Origin: Cololabis saira | Lineage: Eukaryota; Chordata; Actinopteri; Beloniformes; Belonidae | DNA length: 64,000 nt | Direction of reading: 5' to 3' | NCBI RefSeq assembly: GCF_033807715.1 | Contig: NC_084601.1 | Span: 1,643,001-1,707,000 of the forward strand | Shown here: one piece after another, positions 45,501 through 55,242 of the stretch | Layout of the letters: every line of letters begins with the position of its first letter | Numbering within the stretch: the stretch's first letter is position 1 | Made by a program: the position numbers and the translations under genes | Notes under the pieces: generated by a model | What the model saw: only the letters and a program-made list of their open reading frames with translations | The model's database searches: none | Told to the model about the DNA's origin: nothing

Positions 45501-45952
45501 CCGGCCTCTCCACCAGTAACTTGAGATGTACCCAGAAACCTGCGGGGCGCACTTCTGTCCATCATATCTTGATCTGTGATGTGCTCTGTCATATGTGCTC
45601 TTGACCAGGTAATGTGGTGGGTGGTCAGGTCCTTCCACACCGCAGTGACCTCTAATTGGTCTGGTTGCTGCTTGCCGTTGACCATGTGAGTTGGTTCTTC
45701 TGCCAACCAGCTTGGAAACCTCACCGTTGGTCCATAAGGATTCTTCCGCTGAGGGTCCCTTTCCGACATTCCTGCTGCCGATGTCTTCACCTTAACTCCG
45801 TTGGCCTACCGTTTCAGGGTTCCTGTGAGACCTTCTTGGCAACCGTGGCGGCTCGGGGGTTTGAGACCCCCACCATACATCGCTCTCACAGGCAGTCCCC
45901 TACTTGGCGTTTCCCAGGGTGCACCGACGTGGAGGCGGAGTAGGACTTTACA
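42522..45952 (-). mobile_element. RTE-clade LINE inserted in the L2 fragment
   Basis: Single-ORF LINE with endonuclease, reverse transcriptase and the RTE-type C-terminal GRPARTWEVDL. At its 3' end is a short (AG)n tail, seen on plus as (CT)n at 42522-42547. The motifs are close to those of RTE/BovB-type elements. Limits are approximate. Confidence 0.82.
42551..45790 (-). pseudogene. RTE LINE ORF: endonuclease and reverse transcriptase, two frameshifts
   Basis: The main frame (45790-43337) has endonuclease motifs GIAEHWM, QVYAPTSD, MGDWNAKVGK, RNQIDYIM, CGSDHQLL and reverse transcriptase motifs NNKAPGTDETPAELW, KGNVKECANYRTI, SGFVKGKGTREQ, FIDYAKAFDCVSHQLLW, GVRQGCIVSPALFNIY. A frameshift near 43345-43375 moves the catalytic LRYADDTTLL motif to another frame (up to 42826). 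A second near 42830 moves the C-terminus (KQIRRRKMKHFGHTIR, GRPARTWEVDLTKWTG) to a third. Not functional as it stands. Confidence 0.88.
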
Positions 45953-46690
45953 CCCATATCTACCACCAAGCTATATTTGAGACTAACTATTATAGTCTTG
46001 TTCTATAGCTGCAACTGTGACTACTGACTCTAACACACTAGAGTTTACACTACCTAGAGATTTACCAACACCAGCTAGAGGTTTACTAAACAGTAACTAT
46101 AGGCTTTACTAAAAAGATAGGTTTTAAGTTTAGTTTTAAAGGTGGAGGTGGTGTCAGCCTCCTTAACCCAGATTGGAAGTTGGTTCCATAGTAATGGTGC
46201 CTGATAGCAGAACGCCCGCCCTCCAAATCTACATTTAGATACTCTAGGAACTACGAGTAAACCTGCACCCTGAGAACGGAGAGCTCTGCCAGGAACATAA
46301 GGCACTATCAGGTCGTGCAAATAATGCAGAGCTAAGCCGTTTTGGGCTTTATACGCAAGTAATAAAATTTTTAATTGGATTCTGAATTTTACGGGTAGCC
46401 AATGGAGCGACGCTAACACTGGAGAGACGTGGTATCTCCTGCTGATTCCTGTCAGCACTCGTGCTGCTGCATTTTGGATCAGCTGGAGCCTATTCAGCAA
46501 ATTACTTGGACATCCTGCTAACAGCACATTACAGTAATCCAGTCTAGAAGATACAAACGCATGAACTAGTTTTTCTGCATCACTCTGCGAGAGGATTTTC
46601 CTCCACACGCAACACTTTGCAATATTACGGAGTTGGAAAAATGCTATTTTACAAACCTGATTAACATATGGTTTAAACGAAAAATTAGTA

Positions 46691-47255
46691 AATGAGTAGG
46701 TTGTACAGAGGTGACGTGATCCAACATCAGTGTCTACCAGACACCAGTCTGCTGAAAACTGAAATAGTTAATTGACGGTAAAGTTCTTGGTTCACAAAAC
46801 ACAAAGCTAATAATTAACAATGTGACTCATTACTGTGAAATTACGTATAAGGATGCAATACAACACTTTTACTCAATTCTTATTGGCAGCTGTGCACATG
46901 CTGCCTGGAAGCATCTGTGGTGGATTTAGTGTTTCCTCAACTCTGAAATGATCTTTAATTATATTTCTGAGGTGACTCTTTGATCAAGATTTGTTCTAAA
47001 TATTTTTAAATGTCATAGACTGGATGACCACAAATTCTAAAATGGGTCTTTACTTGAAAAGTAAGAACATGTATGAAACATGTGTGCTCGCTTTCAAAGG
47101 AAGATAAGACGCATCTGGAATGTAATGGTTGCTATGGTGGACTTCAGGTTTTATTGTATATCTGTGTCTCTGTTTCATGAAGGAAGTGGTTGGAAAATCA
47201 AATGTCCTGTGTCAGTGGAGGCCGTAGCAGCCTAACGCTGACTTGTATTTTTCAG
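46691..47255. other. intron, no feature recognised
   Basis: Nothing recognised. Confidence 0.45.
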
Positions 47256-47285
47256 ATGGAGAGCCCTCTGACCCTGTTCAGAAAG
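47256..47285 (+). CDS. rims1: RIM1 30-nt microexon (DGEPSDPVQK)
   Basis: Phase 1 in and out, between tatttttcag and /gtactg. It adds DGEPSDPVQK after the PxxP exon. First of five phase-1 cassette-type exons. Confidence 0.62.
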
Positions 47286-47784
47286 GTACTGGTTAAATCT
47301 TCTGAATCTTGTTTACCTACTTAGAGCTGAGTTAGTAGATGCTGATTGGGATGAGTTTAAGGAAACACTGCCTACGTGTCATTTTGTGGGGGATCCACTT
47401 TGTTTGAATTTGAAAGTGAAACTTCAGACAAGCTGCTTTCAAGCTTTTTTGATGCCCCAGAAAACTGAAAGCTTCAGTCATAAGCTACAGTATCTGCACC
47501 AGTGCATCAAACAAGCCCTTCCCTTCTCAAAGACATGCTTTCACCTGGAAGCAATTTGCTATTTTATCTGTGTAGAAGAAAACATGAACTTTTCAGTAAT
47601 TAAGGGTGATTCTCCAACTTGTCTGAATCGTGGCACAAGTAGGAAGTAATAAAACTAGTTGAGCGATAGGTTAGTCTCTTTAGCTCGTCCTGTAGCCCTT
47701 CATCCTTTCATGCTCTGTTTTCATTCATGTGTCTCATCATCTTTTCATTTCCCTCCTTTTTTTGCATTTTCTACCGTCGTTCAG
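47286..47784. other. intron, no feature recognised
   Basis: A frame at 47386-47649 has no family motif and no fitting splice sites. Confidence 0.45.
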
Positions 47785-48243
47785 TTATGGCCATGCCAAC
47801 GACAGGAGCACCACCGACAACTGCAATCCCTTACAGTCAAGTCCCCCCCCCTAACTACAAACAGGCCCCTCCTCCAGTCAGTCACCAACCCCCTCCTTTT
47901 ATACGAATCCAGGGGCCATGTCCTCCTCCATCTGTTGTAACTCAGCCATCCCCTGCACCTGCACCTGCGCTTCTGCGAGCACCTGTGCCTCCACCTGCAC
48001 CTGCGACTGCACCTGCACCCATGCCAGCACCACATGCACCCATGGCTGCACCTGCACCTATGCTGGCACCCCCACATGCACCCATGCCTGCACCCACACC
48101 CACAAATGCACCTGCACCTGCACCTGCACCCGCACCTGCACCTGCACCTGCACCTGCACCTGCACCTGCACCTGCACCTGCACCTGCACCTGCACCTGCA
48201 CCCGCACCTGCACCTGCACCTGCACCTGCACCCGCACCTGCAC

Positions 48244-48277
<34 letters not shown>

Positions 48278-48432
48278 ACCTTCACCTGCACCCGCACCTG
48301 CACCTATCCAGGCTCCCCCTCCTGCCCCAGCTCCAGTCACTCCTGAACCCGCCTTAACCCCGGTACCCCCTCCCACACCTACCCCAACACCCACCCCTGC
48401 CCCTTCTCCAGCCCCGCCCCCACTCACTCCAG
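47785..48432 (+). CDS. rims1: RIM1-frame Pro/Ala-rich exon, 648 nt, with hexanucleotide repeat
   Basis: Phase 1 in and out; acceptor cgttcag/tt, donor ctccag/gtgtgt. It encodes 216 residues: a non-repetitive start (VMAMPTTGAPPTTAIPYSQV, PPPNYKQAPPPVSHQ), then Pro/Ala-rich sequence with a (CCTGCA)n-type run giving (PA)n at about 48108-48300, then TPEPALTPVPPP and PTPTPTPAPSPAPPPLTP. All 648 bases are open and the ends are in the gene's phase. The many PxxP cores could be SH3 ligands. I know no such exon in mammalian RIM1. It could instead be an intronic repeat that is open by chance. Confidence 0.58.
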
Positions 48433-48601
48433 GTGTGTACTTCACAGGTGTGACATATCTGTTCAGACAATACACAACTAGTATCTAGTCATTCTGTGGT
48501 TAGGTGTGTGTTTGCTTGTGTATTTGCCATTCATCATCTATTCATGTGTTCGTGTTTGTCACATTACGCTGGCAACATCCCATCATACTTGCATGTATCA
48601 G

Positions 48602-48643
48602 ATCCAGAGAGACGCTCAGCGACACCTGGTGGGACCAGAAAAG
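48602..48643 (+). CDS. rims1: RIM1 42-nt microexon with GC donor
   Basis: Phase 1 in and out, after gcatgtatcag and before aaaag/gcaagt, a good GC-AG donor. It encodes DPERRSATPGGTRK. Support is the matching phase and the near-perfect GC-type donor. Confidence 0.5.
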
Positions 48644-48689
48644 GCAAGTCCAGTCTTAGGCTGAGCTGCAGATGTGTTCAGGTGATCCT

Positions 48690-49280
48690 ATGGGCAGAAA
48701 TATGTGCCACTAGAAACTGAATTTGAATTATTTATATTTGAATTTGAATTGCTCAACTTGAATAATTGCATTAAAAAACTGAATCTGAATCACATAATTT
48801 GAATTTGTATTGTTTAATTTGAATCATTGCATTGAAAAACTGAATCTCCATTCAGTTCTCACAATTCAAATTCAGTTCTTGCAATTCATTTTCAATTTCA
48901 CTGTGCCAGACATCCGGGTCTTCCGGAGGAAGAGCAATCGAGTGCAGATACAAAGAACTCCTTTTCACGTAGCCTACTATAACCTCTATTTTCTTTCAAC
49001 GATATAAACCACCAATTGGAGCTAGATATTTCGAAACCTATTGTGTTTTCTCCATTCTGTGTAAAAAGTGTAGATTTATATCTTGCCGTTTTGTAGAAAA
49101 TTTGTAGAAAGAACTGAATGTAGATTCAGTTTTTCAATGCAATGATTCAAATTAAACAATACAAATTCAAATTATGTGATTCAGATTCAGTTTTTTAATG
49201 CAATTATTCAAGTTGAGAAATTCAAATTCAAATATAAATTATTCAAATTCAGTTTCGAGTGGCACATATTTCTGCCCATA
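48690..49280. mobile_element. miniature inverted-repeat element (atgggcagaaatatgtgcc ends)
   Basis: Left arm (48690 to about 48865) recurs inverted at about 49105-49280, rich in gaatttgaatt motifs. The unique centre has no gene. Confidence 0.82.
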
Positions 49281-49414
49281 TGATCCTCTCAGCTTGTAAA
49301 CTGGGGTGATGTTGTGTAGGTGTGCTGTTGGTTTAACTGGTTAGGTAGAAGGATCACCTGAACAGAGTATCACTGTAGTCTGACCAATCCCCCTCTCCCG
49401 TCTGAACGGTGCAG

Positions 49415-49453
49415 AGGTCAAATGGGAGGACCAGCAGAAGAAAACAGCGAACG
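49415..49453 (+). CDS. rims1: RIM1 39-nt microexon (EVKWEDQQKKTAN)
   Basis: Phase 1 in and out, between cggtgcag and /gtagga. It encodes EVKWEDQQKKTAN. The upstream pyrimidine tract (cccctctcccg) is good. Confidence 0.65.
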
Positions 49454-49778
49454 GTAGGATGTTAGTCAGCCCCGTGTGCAGACAGATAGTGTCTTGATTG
49501 TGTGACTTGAGTTTGTGGTGAGATGATGCGATGATAAAAGAACATGAATTTGTTTCTTTTACTTAGATTCTGCCAGTTTAAATAGTTTTCCAACCTTTCC
49601 TTCAGAGATCCACCCACGGTTCAATCCATCATTTAATCCATTTGGTCCCATAGTGTATCAGCAGTGTCTAAAAATAGTCGCAAATATTGACTGTATTTAT
49701 TAGAACTTTTGTTTGTTGCTTCTTAACTGGTATAAAGAATAGAAAACCATTTCACTTGTAATATAAAAAAAAATACAT

Positions 49779-50642
49779 CCATCCATCCATCGTCCGCCGC
49801 TTTATCCGTTCCCGGGTCGCGGGGGCAGCAGCCTCAGCAGGGATGCCCAGACTTCCTTCAACCCAGACACTTCCTCCAGCTCTTCCTCCAGCTCCTCCGG
49901 GGGGAGTCCGAGGCGTTCCCAGGCCAGCCGAGAGACATAGTCTCTCCAGCGTGTCCTGGGTCTTCTCCGGGGTCTCCTCCCGGTGGGACATGCCTGGAAC
50001 ACCTCCCTAGGGAGGAGGGACATGCCTGGAACACCTCCCTAGGGAGGAGGGACATGCCTGGAACACCTCCCTAGGGAGGCGTCCAGGAGGATCCGGTACA
50101 GATGCCCAAGCCACCTCAGCTGACTCCTCTCAACGTGAAGCTCTGCAAAAAGCAGAGATGAAATCCTGAGGTTCCCAAACCGGATCCCCTCCGGCCCCCG
50201 TTCACGCCTAGAAATCCTGTCCATAAAAATTATGAACAGGACCGGTGACAAAGGGCAGCCCTGCCGGAGTCCAACATGCACCGGGAACAAGTCTGACCTA
50301 CTGCCGGCAATGCGAACCAGACTCCTGCTCTGATCATACAGAGACCGGACAGCCCTTAGTAGAGGGCCCCGGACCCCATACTCACTGAGCCCCCACAGAA
50401 TGGCACGAGGGACACGGTCAAATGCCTTCTCCAGATCCACAAAGCACATGTAGACTGGTTGGGCAAATTCCCATGAACCCTCGAGCACCCTGCGGAGGGT
50501 GTAGAGCTGGTCCAGTGTTCCACGACCGGGACGAAAACCGCATTGTTCCTCCTGAATCCGAGGTTCAACTATCAGCCGTAATCTCCTCTCCAGTACCCTG
50601 GAGTAGACTTTCCCGGGGAGGCTGAGGCCTCCTATAGTTGGA
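49779..50642 (-). mobile_element. Rex3-like LINE fragment with internal deletion
   Basis: Minus-strand reverse transcriptase remnant: PGKVYSRVLERRLR, CGFRPGRGTLDQLYTLRR, FVDLEKAFDRVPRAILWG, GLRQGCPLSPVLFIIFMDR, then FGNLRISSLLFA jumps to ELHVERSQLRWLGHL, so the YADD-type core and following part are deleted. The C-terminus RRRPRTRWRDYVSRLAWERLG runs to a (GGAT)n-type 3' tail at about 49779-49794. The tail and motifs fit Rex3 of fish. 5'-truncated. Confidence 0.78.
49983..50075 (-). repeat. 32-bp tandem triplication inside the Rex3-like fragment
   Basis: The unit gggacatgcctggaacacctccctagggagga occurs three times in a row (near 49984, 50016 and 50048), expanding the part that encodes PREVFQACP. 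Confidence 0.9.
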
Positions 50643-51081
50643 ACACATTCATTGTTTATTATTAAAGATGAAAAAATGAAATCATATGCAAACTTTTTAT
50701 GAGAGAAGGAGCTAGCTTAGACGTGGAACGAGAGCTACATCAATAGCATATTATGGTTTAGATCATTTATAGAGGAAGTGTTCAATAATACATTTTCTCA
50801 GTTTTTTTTTTTTTTAAGGCTGTTATTAACCTTGATTACAATGAAAGACAAAATAAATTTAGAATAAGATCAAAGGAGTTCTATTATCTGACTTAATTCA
50901 TAGAAGTATGTGTGGCTGTGAAGCGTGCTGAGTTTAGCTTTGGGACATTTATATTCACTAGTATGTTCTAGCTGTAGATTATCCACATTCACATTCCATC
51001 CATTGGTTAATGTCTGTCTGTGCCATTAACTACGTTTTTTTATTTTATTTTTGTTTTCTCATCCATCATTGTCACTTGAAG
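50643..51081. other. intron, no feature recognised
   Basis: AT-rich with a poly-T run near 50801. Nothing recognised. Confidence 0.45.
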
Positions 51082-51108
51082 GGGATGTGTTACAAGCAGC
51101 CAAAGAAG
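51082..51108 (+). CDS. rims1: RIM1 27-nt microexon (GDVLQAAKE)
   Basis: Phase 1 in and out, between a long T-rich tract ending cacttgaag and /gtacag. It encodes GDVLQAAKE. Confidence 0.62.
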
Positions 51109-51456
51109 GTACAGACAGTTTCTTTGTCCTTTTGGATTTTCTCTGAGTTGCTATGAATCTAATCTTATCGTTCAGTTTCAGTTTATGTCCGATTATCTCC
51201 ACTGTACATCTTTTAGTTTTTCTTCCTGGATCAGCAGATGTCAAGCTAAAGCTTATTGTGCTCGTTCAAAAAGAAAGAACAAAACATGTGTGATTCAGTT
51301 TATGGGAATGTGTCATTTCAACGGCAACACTGTTGAGTTGTCCAAGTTTTAGGATGAATACTCACGGAAACTTCAAACTTCAACTATTCTCTATGCTGCG
51401 AAATGTTTGTCATAGTTGAGTGTTAATGAACTAACAGTCCTATTGTGTGTTTGCAG
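51109..51456. other. intron, no feature recognised
   Basis: Short intron between two microexons; a minus-strand frame at 51059-51244 has no family motif. Confidence 0.45.
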
Positions 51457-51479
51457 GTGTGATGAAGGATCCCACTAAG
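51457..51479 (+). CDS. rims1: RIM1 23-nt microexon (GVMKDPTK)
   Basis: Phase 1 in, phase 0 out, between tgtttgcag and /gtaaac. It joins the phase-1 cassette block to the conserved SSDSDVSDVSA exon 90 bp downstream. Confidence 0.68.
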
Positions 51480-51569
51480 GTAAACACAGTCAGCCACATT
51501 ACAACACTCTACATGCGTTGTAGTCGATGTCACAGACCGTCTTACCTGTTTAACTGTCCCTGTCTGTAG

Positions 51570-51667
51570 CTGAGGGACAGCCTGTCCTTTAAATCATCCG
51601 ACAGTGACGTCAGCGACGTTTCAGCCATGTCCAACGCCTCTGACACCCGATCCATCCGCAAAATGAG
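51570..51667 (+). CDS. rims1: RIM1 exon (SSDSDVSDVSAMSNAS)
   Basis: 98 nt, phase 0 in, phase 2 out. It reads LRDSLSFKSSDSDVSDVSAM then SNASDTRSIRKM. The SSDSDVSDVSA core is conserved in RIM1 and RIM2 of mammals. Confidence 0.9.
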
Positions 51668-51755
51668 GTGAGAACACAAGCTAATTGACAGATAAGCGCC
51701 GAGTTACTGACCAGTAGTCGGAAAATGAGAACAGAACAGACTGAAGTAGAAAATA

Positions 51756-52126
51756 CAGGACTGTCTCAGAAAATTTGAATATTGTGATAAAGTTCTTTAT
51801 TTTCTGTAATGCAATTTAAAAAAAAAAACTAAAATGTCATACATTCTGGATTCATTACAAATCAACTGAAATATTGCAAGCCTTTTATTATTTTAATATT
51901 GCTGATTATGGTTTACAGTTTAAGATTAAGATTCCCAGAATATTCAAATTTTTTGAGATAGGATATTTGAGTTTTCTTAAGCTGTAAGCCATGATCAGCA
52001 ATATTAAAATAATAAAAGGCTTGCAATATTTCAGTTGATTTGAAATGAATCCAGAATGTATGACATTTTTTTTTTGTAATTGCATTACAGAAAATCACAA
52101 TATTCTAATTTTCTGAGACAGTCCTG
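51756..52126. mobile_element. palindromic TA-flanked miniature element A5
   Basis: Full copy of family A, flanked by TA. Confidence 0.86.
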
Positions 52127-52444
52127 TAGAGATCTACTTTCAGACTTTGCTTCATGTTATTCTGCCTGTTTTGTAATTTTGCCTGTTCCAAATATTTCTT
52201 AGTTCACAAATGCCCAGAGTGGTTGTGTATGGTTGAATTTCTTTTGTCCCTTAATCTTGTCATGTGCTCGTGCAGTTTTACATGTTGTGATTTTTCTATT
52301 CAGTTTCCAGTCTACTTTATTCTAGCATGCCTTTGGTGTTTGCACTCAACGTGAGCATGGTGGTGTGGTGTTGTTTGGTCTTTAATCATCATTCTGCATG
52401 TGTCTGTCTGCATGTTGCTTGTCTTTCCTCTGCTTGGCTGACAG

Positions 52445-52579
52445 TACGGTGGAGTCTGTGGATGGTCCGTCACTGGACTTGGAGGCAGGAACAGAGGAAG
52501 CAGCGGGGGCTGCAAAGGGTGAAGCCGTACTGCAAAAGAGCGAATCAGTTGAGGAAGGAAAGGGAGAGGAGCCTTCAAA
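52445..52579 (+). CDS. rims1: RIM1 acidic linker exon
   Basis: 135 nt, phase 2 in and out. It reads STVESVDGPSLDLEAGTEEA then EAVLQKSESVEEGKGEEPS, Glu/Ala-rich. Acceptor gctgacag/t, donor tcaaa/gtaaga. Its length is a multiple of three, so it is skippable. Confidence 0.72.
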
Positions 52580-52684
52580 GTAAGATACCAATCAATGAAA
52601 CACGACTGGGATCAGGCCCGTCTTTCTAGCGGGAGCAGAGATGCCGCCCAGCTCCTCGGTGTGCTGTTGTAATGTGCTTATACC

Positions 52685-53421
52685 CAGTACTCGAGTTGTA
52701 AAAAACAATCAGGGGGGATGGGGGATTTTATCATATAACAGATAATTTGTGCTGATTACAAATAATATAATATATTACAAATAATAGCAGTGACCAAAAC
52801 AGCTGCAGAAATACTGCAGGAATGACATAGCAGCAGTTAAATGCAGCCTTCTGTAAGCTTTAAATATCCACTGTGCTTACATCAAATACATCAAAACACA
52901 ACAATAAAAAACACTTTTCTGAACTTATCAATATGACTCTGTCCTTCACAGGATAAGTAACATGGATCACTGCAAAAACTCTAAATCTTAACAAGAATAT
53001 TTGTCTTATTTCTAGTTAAAATGTCTCATTTTAGTAAAAACATCTCATCACTGGAAAAAACAACAATTTTCACCTGTTTCAAGTAGATTTTCACTTGAAA
53101 TAAGTAGAAAAATCTGCCAGTGGATCAAGATTTTTTTGCTTGTAATAAGAAGATAAATCTTGTCTCACTGGCAGATTTTCCTACTTATTTCAAGTGAAAA
53201 TTTACTTGAAACAGGTGAAAATTGTCAAATAAGTTATTTTTCTGGTGTTATTTTTCTGGTGATGACTCTAAATGTTGAAATAGCAGTAAAACCACATTCA
53301 TTGATGAAATGACATAAGGGATGGAAAGGAGGGATGGCAGTTTTACAGGGGGGATGATTTGGACCGTTTTTATTTCAGGGGGGGATGCCGTCCCCCCTCA
53401 TCCCCCTCAACTCCAGTACTG
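52685..53421 (-). mobile_element. hairpin hAT miniature element B4
   Basis: Minus-orientation copy of family B. Exact 8-bp duplication cttatacc (52677-52684, 53422-53429). Confidence 0.9.
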
Positions 53422-53429
53422 CTTATACC

Positions 53430-54389
53430 CCCCAGTTGATGGAGAAGTTTTGGTCCTCTTCCCTTCAGGCCCTGGTTTCAAGAAGTATTTGTTTTAGCCC
53501 CTCCGACTGAGACAATTGTTTCAACATAACACCGTCAGGTGTTTCTATGTACAATAATGTCAGGAACGTTCATTAAAGCAGGATTTGACAACTTCAGGCT
53601 CAAGTCTGGGTTTTAAGTTTTACTTATGCTGCATGTCTGACCAAGTGCATCACCATGGGAAGTTTTACTGGGAAGCTAACTTATTCTGGACTTAAGTTTG
53701 AGAAAAATGCAGGTTAAACCTTCAAGAGCCTGCCAATCAGTTCCCAGAGAAGCTGAAAAAGATTTATGCACTGAAAACAAGTCTTTTCTTTCATCATTGA
53801 AAATCATCTTCATTAGAGAGAAATCAACTAATGGTATTACTTTTGTAGTCTCAAAAGTAACTAGTTACGCTAAATGTTATTATTCTTGAATTTTAAAGAT
53901 CTGGAACTGAATTAATTATTTTTCTTTACTCAAATCCCTGAACTATGGAATATTTCCTCACGTTTTTACAGCATATAGAAGCATGTGAGTGTTTTGCGTA
54001 TCGTATTTGCCAAGTCATGTTTGTCAAACTATGTCTCTCTGTATATTCATGTGTATTCACTTATGTCCTTAAAAAATGTTTAAAAATAATTTTTTTGTCT
54101 AAAACCTGCATCACGTGAGAAAAAAGAAGCTAGACAAGAACAATAATCTCCTGACTTCACACTCCTCTAGAACGCTCTTTATTTGCAGGACATTGTGTGA
54201 ATTACATTGATAAACCTATTGACTAAAACATTTACATAGTTGAATTCCTTTTGTAGTTTCGTTCTTGCTTGCGCTCCTCCTTGTCATGTAGGATTATAGA
54301 TTGCAGAAATCTGTAAATCCAGTTTCATTATTGTAATTGGTCACAAAACCTAGTGTGAGTTATCAGGTTGTCGACAGCCAAAACTATTA
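53430..54389. other. intron, no feature recognised
   Basis: Frame at 53698-53889 has no family motif. Nothing recognised. Confidence 0.45.
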
Positions 54390-54756
54390 CAGGACTGTCT
54401 CAGAAAATTAGAATATTGTGATAAAGTTCTTTATTTTCTGTAATGCAATTAAAAAAAGAAAAATGTCATACATTCTGGATTCATTACAAATCAACTGAAA
54501 TATTGCAAGCCTTTTATTATTTTAATATTGCTGATCATGGTTTACAGTTTAAGATTAAGATTCCCAGAATATTCTAATTTTTTGAGATAGGATATTTGAG
54601 TTTTCTTAAGCTGTAAGCCATGATCAGCAATATTAAAATAATAAAAGGCTTGCAATATTTCAGTTGATTTGTAATGAATCCAGAATGTATGACATTTTTG
54701 CATTACAGAAAATAAAGGACTTTATCACAATATTCTAATTTTCTGAGACAGTCCTG
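54390..54756. mobile_element. palindromic TA-flanked miniature element A6
   Basis: Full copy of family A, flanked by TA. Confidence 0.86.
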
Positions 54757-54945
54757 TAGTAATGTAACGATGCCTGGGCATGTTGAAATGACCCCCTGGG
54801 ATTCCACTACCTCTACTTTAGGAAAAATACATTTCTATGTTCATCCCTCTGGTGATTGACAGATCAGCTCAGGTTAGATATATAGATATATGTTTGCTCT
54901 TCTGCTTCTGGATCTGACGACTGGATGTTGGTTTCTCTCCACCAG

Positions 54946-55130
54946 GCCAGCACCAACGCCCGGAGCGCCCATCACAAAGTCCTCCAGTGTCGGGGGAGAG
55001 ATTTGTTCCTTGGGGAGAAATGACGACGATGACGACGACAAGAAGCGGCGTTCAAGCTTTGGAGCCAGAATGATGGGAATGGTTGGACTGGGCAAGAAGA
55101 GTCAGAGTGCCTCTCAGCTCAACCCAGAGG
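54946..55130 (+). CDS. rims1: RIM1 exon (KKRRSSFGARMMGMVGLGKK)
   Basis: 185 nt, phase 2 in, phase 1 out. It reads TKSSSVGGEICSLGRND, a run of six Asp, KKRRSSFGARMMGMVGLG, then KKSQSASQLNPEG. Matches TKSTSISGDMCSLEKND ... GKKRRSSIGAKM ... SRSASQLSQTE of mammals. The Asp run comes from a (GAC/GAT) codon repeat. A 3.5-kb GGAA-filled element starts about 110 bp downstream. Confidence 0.93.
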
Positions 55131-55242
55131 GTCAGTCCTGCTGTCACCCATACATGTCTCCAACAAACCTGTAACATCCACCCTGAGCCCTTAGTTAACA
55201 CCAGGTACCACAGGGAGCACCTTTGACCCTCTGTTACTGTAA

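Larger units (their letters stand above)
41666..46690 (-). mobile_element. L2-like LINE fragment, split by an RTE LINE
   Basis: Minus-strand copy of the same L2 family. The 3' tail and UTR lie at 41666-42521 and the C-terminal part of ORF2 at about 45953-46690. ORF2 remnant (46075-46608 and upstream) reads RKILSQSDAEKLVHAFVSS, SRLDYCNVLLAG, GGRAFCYQAPLLWNQLP. 5'-truncated. The 3' UTR holds about five copies of a short ~40-bp unit (41860-42075) where the other L2 copies have 185-bp units. Confidence 0.85.

Noticed and set aside
47918..48475. Other frames through the Pro/Ala repeat (Cys/Thr-rich, His/Leu-rich, Gly/Ala-rich minus strand)
   Set aside because: All follow from the hexanucleotide repeat; only the frame in phase with the RIM splice sites has sensible non-repeat flanks.
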